From the NCBI RefSeq assembly GCF_016918545.1, contig NZ_JAFFQC010000009.1, positions 62,001 through 126,000 on the forward strand: a stretch of 64,000 nt of DNA. The letters are read 5' to 3'. A program made the position numbers and the translations under genes. The DNA is from Desulfobulbus alkaliphilus (GTDB taxonomy: Bacteria; Desulfobacterota; Desulfobulbia; Desulfobulbales; Desulfobulbaceae). The notes below the pieces were generated by a model. The model had not been told where the DNA came from. It saw only the letters and a program-made list of their open reading frames with translations, and did not search any database. Positions 60,071 through 64,000 of this stretch are shown one piece after another. Every line of letters starts with the position of its first letter. The first letter of the stretch is position 1.

Positions 60071-60260
60071 AACAGCGACTCCAATTTTGAACAAAAAAGA
60101 TTTCGGGGCACCGCGCAGAGCGGTATGGGAAAATACACGACAACAACAGGCATCCAACAGGCGTTGGCAACACAATTATACCGGAGGAACGGTTCGTCAA
60201 GAGCAGCGCAGGGTAAACACAAGCCAGAACGGTGCTGCATGGCGGTCTTTGTTGCGTAAA
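60071..60260. other. Upstream region of the degP-type gene
   Basis: About 190 bases of the divergent gap to the photolyase gene, ahead of repeat copy 18. No clear promoter or extracytoplasmic sigma-factor site was recognised. Confidence 0.4.
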
Positions 60261-60478
60261 CCTGAATCCGTGAGCGTTCGTCCGTGCGTCAGCTTCGTTG
60301 TTCGTGACCGTTCGATTAAAGTACACTTTATCGGACGGTTACGGGCAATGAAGATGGCGTGCGGACGGATGCCCCGAAGGGCGGCTAATGGAAGATATTG
60401 TCAAAGATTCCGCTGCAATTATAAAATGAGTACAGCAGGATATACCCAAAACAAGAGTCCAGCCGTCACGGATTCAGG
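60261..60478 (+). repeat. Dispersed inverted-terminal repeat, copy 18 (full length, 218 bp)
   Basis: Left end CCTGAATCCGTGAGCG, right end CCGTCACGGATTCAGG. The hairpin arms lie at about 60273-60321 and 60324-60372. A perfect 5-bp duplication GTAAA flanks it (60256-60260 and 60479-60483). A good reference copy for the family. Confidence 0.97.
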
Positions 60479-60483
60479 GTAAA

Positions 60484-60679
60484 GAAAATCCGTGCATGGG
60501 CGGCATGACCAATTGTCTGTCCCGGTAAACCGTTGAAAAGAATACTTTTTATTGCCGTTGTCCAGCCTGAGATGTTGATTCTTCTTTCAAATAAAGAAGA
60601 GATGCTGTTTTCTGGATCAAGAGTGCATCGGCAGTACTTTTTTTTGAAGTTTTTCAGCACCTGATTAAAAGAACATGCC
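60484..60679. other. Leader before the photolyase gene
   Basis: About 190 bases, AT-rich, with no gene or clear promoter that I can support. Confidence 0.4.
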
Positions 60680-62035
60680 ATGGAAAAGATGATCAACCCG
60701 CAAAGGATCCGAAAATATGACGACACCCTAAGTGGTTCGGGTCCGGTTTTGTATTGGATGCATCGTGATTTTCGCGCCCGGGACAACTGGGGGCTCATCC
60801 ATGCCCGTCAGCAGGCCCTGTTGCTACAGGTTCCTGTAGCGGTGTTTTTTTGCCTGCAGCCGGTCTTTCTTGATGCCACCCTCAGGCAATATGATTTTCT
60901 TCTCAAGGGTCTGGAGGAAACGGCCGCGGCTTTGGCCGAGGCCGGGATTCCTCTGCTTCTGCGCAGCGGTGATCCGGGCGTGGAAATGGTCAGGATATAC
61001 AGCGAACTTCAACCCTCCCTGGTGGTCACTGATTTTGATCCGTTGCGGATCAAGCGCCAGTGGCTCCAGACCGTGCTCGATCAGGGATGCACCCCGCTCC
61101 ACAAGGTCGATTCTCGTAATATTGTCCCCGCCTGGCTGGCATCCGACCACCGGGAATTCATGGCCAGGACCTTCCGCCCCCGGATCCATCGCCACCTGGC
61201 AGCATTCCTCGACCCCTTTCCTGTTTTGCCGGCGCATCCCTATCCCTGGACTGGTTCTGTGGCCGGAGAGGATTTTCCCTCCCTGCGTACCCGGCTCAGG
61301 GTGGACACCCGTGTCCAGCCGGTTTCCTGGCTGCAGCCGGGAGAAAAGGCTGCCCACCAAATGCTGACGGATTTTGTTGATCAGCGTCTTGCTGACTACA
61401 TGTCGCGCAACGATCCCAATCGCCATGTCTGCTCCGATCTTTCTCCCTACCTCCACTTTGGCATGATTTCCAGCCAGGCCATTGTTCTTGCCCTGCAGCG
61501 GCGCGGTCTGCATGGTGAGGAGGTGGATGCCTTTGTTGAGGAATTGGTGGTCCGGCGTGAACTGTCCGACAATTTTTGCCTGTATACGAGCGATTACGAT
61601 CAGGTCTCCGGATTTCCCGAATGGGCCCAAAAAACACTGCAGCGGCATCAGGGCGACCGGAGGCCCTACCTGTACAGCGATGAACAGTTTGACCAGGGAC
61701 AGACCCACGATCCACTCTGGAATGCGGCCCAGTATCAAATGGTGACAACCGGTAAGATGCACGGCTATCTCCGCATGTACTGGGCAAAAAAAATCCTTGA
61801 GTGGTCGGAAGACGCGGGGCGGGCAATGCAGATTGCCGTGTATCTCAATGACCGCTACGAACTCGATGGCCGGGACAGCAACGGCTACACCGGCATTGCC
61901 TGGGCCATTGGCGGGGTGCATGACCGGGGATGGGCCGAGCGGCCAATATTCGGGACAATCCGCTACATGAATGAGGCCGGAGCGCGACGAAAATTCGATG
62001 TCAAGGCCTATATCCGCACGTGGACACCCGCCTGA
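60680..62035 (+). CDS. Class II deoxyribodipyrimidine photolyase
   Basis: A 451-residue flavoprotein that repairs cyclobutane pyrimidine dimers with light. Class II marks are YWMHRDFRARDNWGLIHA near the N-terminus, the HFGMISSQAIVLAL and ELSDNFCLY regions around FAD, KMHGYLRMYWAKKILEWS, and the C-terminal DRGWAERPIFGTIRYMN. No strong ribosome-binding site precedes the ATG; another ATG lies 9 bases upstream. The gene is odd for a strict anaerobe but photolyases occur widely. Confidence 0.93.
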   Translation: MEKMINPQRIRKYDDTLSGSGPVLYWMHRDFRARDNWGLIHARQQALLLQVPVAVFFCLQPVFLDATLRQYDFLLKGLEETAAALAEAGIPLLLRSGDPGVEMVRIYSELQPSLVVTDFDPLRIKRQWLQTVLDQGCTPLHKVDSRNIVPAWLASDHREFMARTFRPRIHRHLAAFLDPFPVLPAHPYPWTGSVAGEDFPSLRTRLRVDTRVQPVSWLQPGEKAAHQMLTDFVDQRLADYMSRNDPNRHVCSDLSPYLHFGMISSQAIVLALQRRGLHGEEVDAFVEELVVRRELSDNFCLYTSDYDQVSGFPEWAQKTLQRHQGDRRPYLYSDEQFDQGQTHDPLWNAAQYQMVTTGKMHGYLRMYWAKKILEWSEDAGRAMQIAVYLNDRYELDGRDSNGYTGIAWAIGGVHDRGWAERPIFGTIRYMNEAGARRKFDVKAYIRTWTPA

Positions 62036-62145
62036 AGGCAGGATACCCACTGTCCACCGTTCGTTGAAAACGAGGTGTCTCCCATGAGATAATCAGATCC
62101 ATCCTTTAACCATGGCAGCAGAAATATACCCCGAAGAGCGGGTTC

Positions 62146-62151
62146 AGGAGG
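62146..62151 (+). promoter_or_regulatory. Orphaned Shine-Dalgarno sequence of the SRPBCC gene
   Basis: AGGAGG is followed by AAATCAT and then repeat copy 19. Removing the element and one copy of its ATCAT duplication restores AGGAGG-AAATC-ATG, a perfect site for the gene now at 62383. Confidence 0.85.
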
Positions 62152-62161
62152 AAATCATCAT

Positions 62162-62379
62162 CCTGAATCCGTGAGCGTTCGTCCGTGCGTCAGCTTCGTT
62201 GTTCGTAACCGTTCGATTAAAGTACACTTTATCGGACGGTTACGAACAACGAAGATGGCGTGCGGACGGATGCCCCGAAGGGCGGCTGGTGAAAGTTTTT
62301 TTCAAGGGTCTAGCTGCAATTATAATATGATTACAACAAGATATATCCAAAACAAGCGTCCAGCCGTCACGGATTCAGG
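62162..62379 (+). repeat. Dispersed inverted-terminal repeat, copy 19 (full length, 218 bp)
   Basis: Left end CCTGAATCCGTGAGCG, right end CCGTCACGGATTCAGG, perfect duplication ATCAT (62157-62161 and 62380-62384). It is inserted between a Shine-Dalgarno sequence and the start codon of the next gene, whose ATG begins inside the right-hand duplication. Confidence 0.97.
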
Positions 62380-62382
62380 ATC

Positions 62383-62844
62383 ATGTATATTCTGACACAA
62401 CAACAATGGGTGCACACTTCCATCGAGCGAGCCTGGGATTTTCTCCGAGATCCGGCCAATCTCGATCGGATCACCCCTCCGGATCTGCGGTTTCGTATTG
62501 TCAGCGAGGTGCCACCGGTGATGGCCAATGGCCTGATCATCGAATACCGGATTACTATTCCCCTGATCGGCACCCATACCTGGGTGACCGAGATCAAACA
62601 CATTCGCGAGGGCCACAGCTTTGTCGATGAACAACGCCTGGGTCCTTATCGCTTCTGGTACCATTATCATGAAATCCAACCGGACGGCGACGGTGTTCAA
62701 CTCATCGATAAGGTCTTCTATCAGCCGCCCTTCGGTCTGCTCGGCCGCCTTGTCCACCGGTTCTATATCAGGAAAAATCTGGAACGGATCTTTGCATACC
62801 GCAGAGAGCGCCTGCGGGTATTGCTGACGGATGGTGGTACGTAA
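62383..62844 (+). CDS. SRPBCC-family (polyketide cyclase/START-like) protein
   Basis: A 153-residue SRPBCC-fold protein, MYILTQQQWVHTSIERAWDF onward, with the typical RAWDFLRDPANLDRITPPDL start and a C-terminal long helix (YIRKNLERIFAYRRERL). The fold binds hydrophobic ligands; the ligand is unknown. Its original ribosome-binding site is stranded 218 bases upstream by repeat copy 19. The element end offers only CAGGA, two bases from the ATG, so translation is probably weakened. Confidence 0.85.
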   Translation: MYILTQQQWVHTSIERAWDFLRDPANLDRITPPDLRFRIVSEVPPVMANGLIIEYRITIPLIGTHTWVTEIKHIREGHSFVDEQRLGPYRFWYHYHEIQPDGDGVQLIDKVFYQPPFGLLGRLVHRFYIRKNLERIFAYRRERLRVLLTDGGT

Positions 62845-63142
62845 CTGATCTTGTGGATTTGTAACCGTCTTTTCTGTCACGCTCCTGTCTTGTAAGCGGT
62901 CACTGGCGCCGGCAAAACACAGGAAATGAGGCAACCCGCGAAGCCCCTTGTGGACAACAGCATCGGGGATACGCCAGCTTTGATCCGCCCGGCCACCACA
63001 TGCACCGCGATCCGTTTGACACGGATCGTCATCTTGGGGTACTGTTGGCTGCTTACGAGTGGTAATAGCAAAGGTTTTCCTGGTGCGTCGCATGGTGGTC
63101 GCCATCTCCACACCAATCTTGACTGATCGTTCCGGAGTATCA
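62845..63142. other. Gap between the SRPBCC and uppP genes
   Basis: About 300 GC-rich bases. Open frames exist on both strands (one plus-strand frame ends HRDPFDTDRHLGVLLAAYEW at 63058), but none has a start with a ribosome-binding site or a recognised motif. It may be a decayed gene; I cannot name one. Confidence 0.35.
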
Positions 63143-63940
63143 ATGGATTTGTTGCAAGCCGTGGTCCTGGCCCTGATCCAGGGGTTGACCGAATTTTTAC
63201 CTGTTTCCAGTTCCGCCCATCTCATCCTGGTCTCTGTGTTCACCGGCTGGGAAGATCAGGGCCTGACGTTTGACGTCGCTGTCCATCTGGGCACCCTGGT
63301 TGCGGTCATCGTGTTTTTTCGTCAAGATCTGCTCACCATGGGAGGGGATTTTTTTCGATCCTTGACCGGCAAAGGCCATGGGCCCGGATCCCGTCTGGCC
63401 TGGGCCGTCATCCTGGGAACGATTCCGGTGGGGCTGGCTGGTCTTGCATTCCGGGATGTGGTCGCCAATCATCTGCGCGATCCTCTGATCCTTGCCTGTG
63501 GCCTGATTTTTTTCGGCCTGCTCTTGGGCTGGGCGGACTGGCGCCGGCGGGGTGAGCGCACAGTATACAGTCTGACCTGGAAAGATATTGTGGTTATAGG
63601 CTGTGCCCAGGCGCTGGCCTTGATTCCCGGTACATCCCGATCCGGTATCACCATGACCGCGGGGCTGTTTATGGGCTTAAGTCGCGAGGCGGCGTCCCGG
63701 TTTTCATTCCTGCTTTCCATCCCGGTCATTTTTCTGGCTGGTGCGCTGGAAACCAGACACCTGCTCCGCCAACCCGAACCGGTCCAATGGGAGCTCATCG
63801 GCCTTGCCACCCTTCTGGCGGGGATCAGTGCCTATCTGTGCATTCATTATTTTCTTAAATTCATTCGCACCGTGGGTATGCAACCCTTTGTAGGCTATCG
63901 TCTTCTCCTGGGGATTGTGCTGATCTGGATGTACTGGTAG
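63143..63940 (+). CDS. uppP: Undecaprenyl-diphosphatase (BacA/UppP)
   Basis: A 265-residue membrane phosphatase that recycles undecaprenyl diphosphate, the lipid carrier of cell-wall and O-antigen synthesis. Motifs are LIQGLTEFLPVSSSAHLIL (catalytic Glu and Ser region) and the second signature IPGTSRSGITMTAGL, with about eight hydrophobic segments. The start at 63143 has CGGAG six bases upstream; an upstream extension to 63059 is rejected. Confidence 0.96.
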   Translation: MDLLQAVVLALIQGLTEFLPVSSSAHLILVSVFTGWEDQGLTFDVAVHLGTLVAVIVFFRQDLLTMGGDFFRSLTGKGHGPGSRLAWAVILGTIPVGLAGLAFRDVVANHLRDPLILACGLIFFGLLLGWADWRRRGERTVYSLTWKDIVVIGCAQALALIPGTSRSGITMTAGLFMGLSREAASRFSFLLSIPVIFLAGALETRHLLRQPEPVQWELIGLATLLAGISAYLCIHYFLKFIRTVGMQPFVGYRLLLGIVLIWMYW

Positions 63941-64000
63941 ATCTGTTGCTGGAAATCCAGGGAAAAGTGTTGCGCCCTGGTTTGAAATGGTGTAAAAAAT

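Noticed and set aside
2429-62379. The spaced repeats as a CRISPR array
   Set aside because: Copies are kilobases apart, up to 218 bp, and flanked by target duplications, with no cas genes.
62877-63143. An 88-codon minus-strand frame before uppP
   Set aside because: No motif or ribosome-binding site; overlapping open frames exist in other phases, as expected from composition.

Overview
The window reads as chromosome of an anaerobic, sulfur-metabolising Gram-negative bacterium, most likely a member of the Desulfobacterota near the Desulfobulbales (inference). The signs are an oxygen-defence set typical of sulfate reducers (flavodiiron protein, rubredoxin, desulfoferrodoxin, peroxiredoxin, PerR/Fur regulator), the three-gene sulfide-to-homocysteine set (DUF39, NIL/ferredoxin, UPF0280), a YeeE/YedE-TusA-DsrE sulfur module, LL-diaminopimelate aminotransferase, and KDO/LPS and Pal genes that imply an outer membrane. 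Most genes are dense, GC-rich and intact.

Layout. 1-6.7 kb is an accessory island: a SAM methyltransferase beside a DUF262/DUF1524 (GmrSD-like) nuclease, a 5'-truncated Fic gene, a 5'-damaged ISAs1-family insertion sequence, and an XRE-ImmA regulator coupled to a PIN-domain protein. 7.2-7.5 kb holds two tRNA-Ser genes. 7.5-10.5 kb holds a NifA-type sigma-54 activator, queH and rdgB. 10.5-17.7 kb is dnaN-gyrB-gyrA-gpsA on the minus strand. 18-22.3 kb has a serine hydrolase and the TusA/DsrE/YedE module. 22.3-29.2 kb has folate cyclo-ligase, a histone-deacetylase-like amidohydrolase, an HD-GYP response regulator, gatCA, hisC and cmk. 29.4-33.5 kb is the oxygen-defence cluster. 33.9-45.4 kb carries pal, pyrG, kdsA-kdsC-lptC, dapL and the def-fmt-larC-pgpA-amidohydrolase run. 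45.4-53.5 kb carries plsY, a J-domain protein, metF, a MATE exporter, a B12/radical SAM protein and acnA. 53.9-64 kb carries a GNAT-nitrilase fusion, the homocysteine operon, a DegP protease, a class II photolyase, an SRPBCC protein and uppP.

The most striking feature is a dispersed non-coding repeat family. I find 19 copies or fragments between genes. Full-length copies are 215-218 bp, bounded by 13-bp inverted termini (CCTGAATCCGTGA), with a roughly 100-nt imperfect hairpin in the left half. A second size class of about 110-160 bp lacks that hairpin. Several copies are flanked by perfect 5-bp direct duplications (AGCCT, ATATT, ATAAT, GTAAA, ATCAT, AAAGA), so this is a transposed, MITE-like element; no transposase for it lies in the window. 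Copies sit on gene boundaries with visible effects. One split the Shine-Dalgarno sequence from the start codon of the SRPBCC gene and brought a weak substitute; one separated the formerly adjacent gatA and hisC; element ends supply the stop codons of gatA, pyrG and the GNAT-nitrilase gene; one abuts a truncated gene tail, which suggests recombination.

Calls come from reading sequence and translation only. Family names are from remembered motifs; start sites were chosen by ribosome-binding sites where visible.
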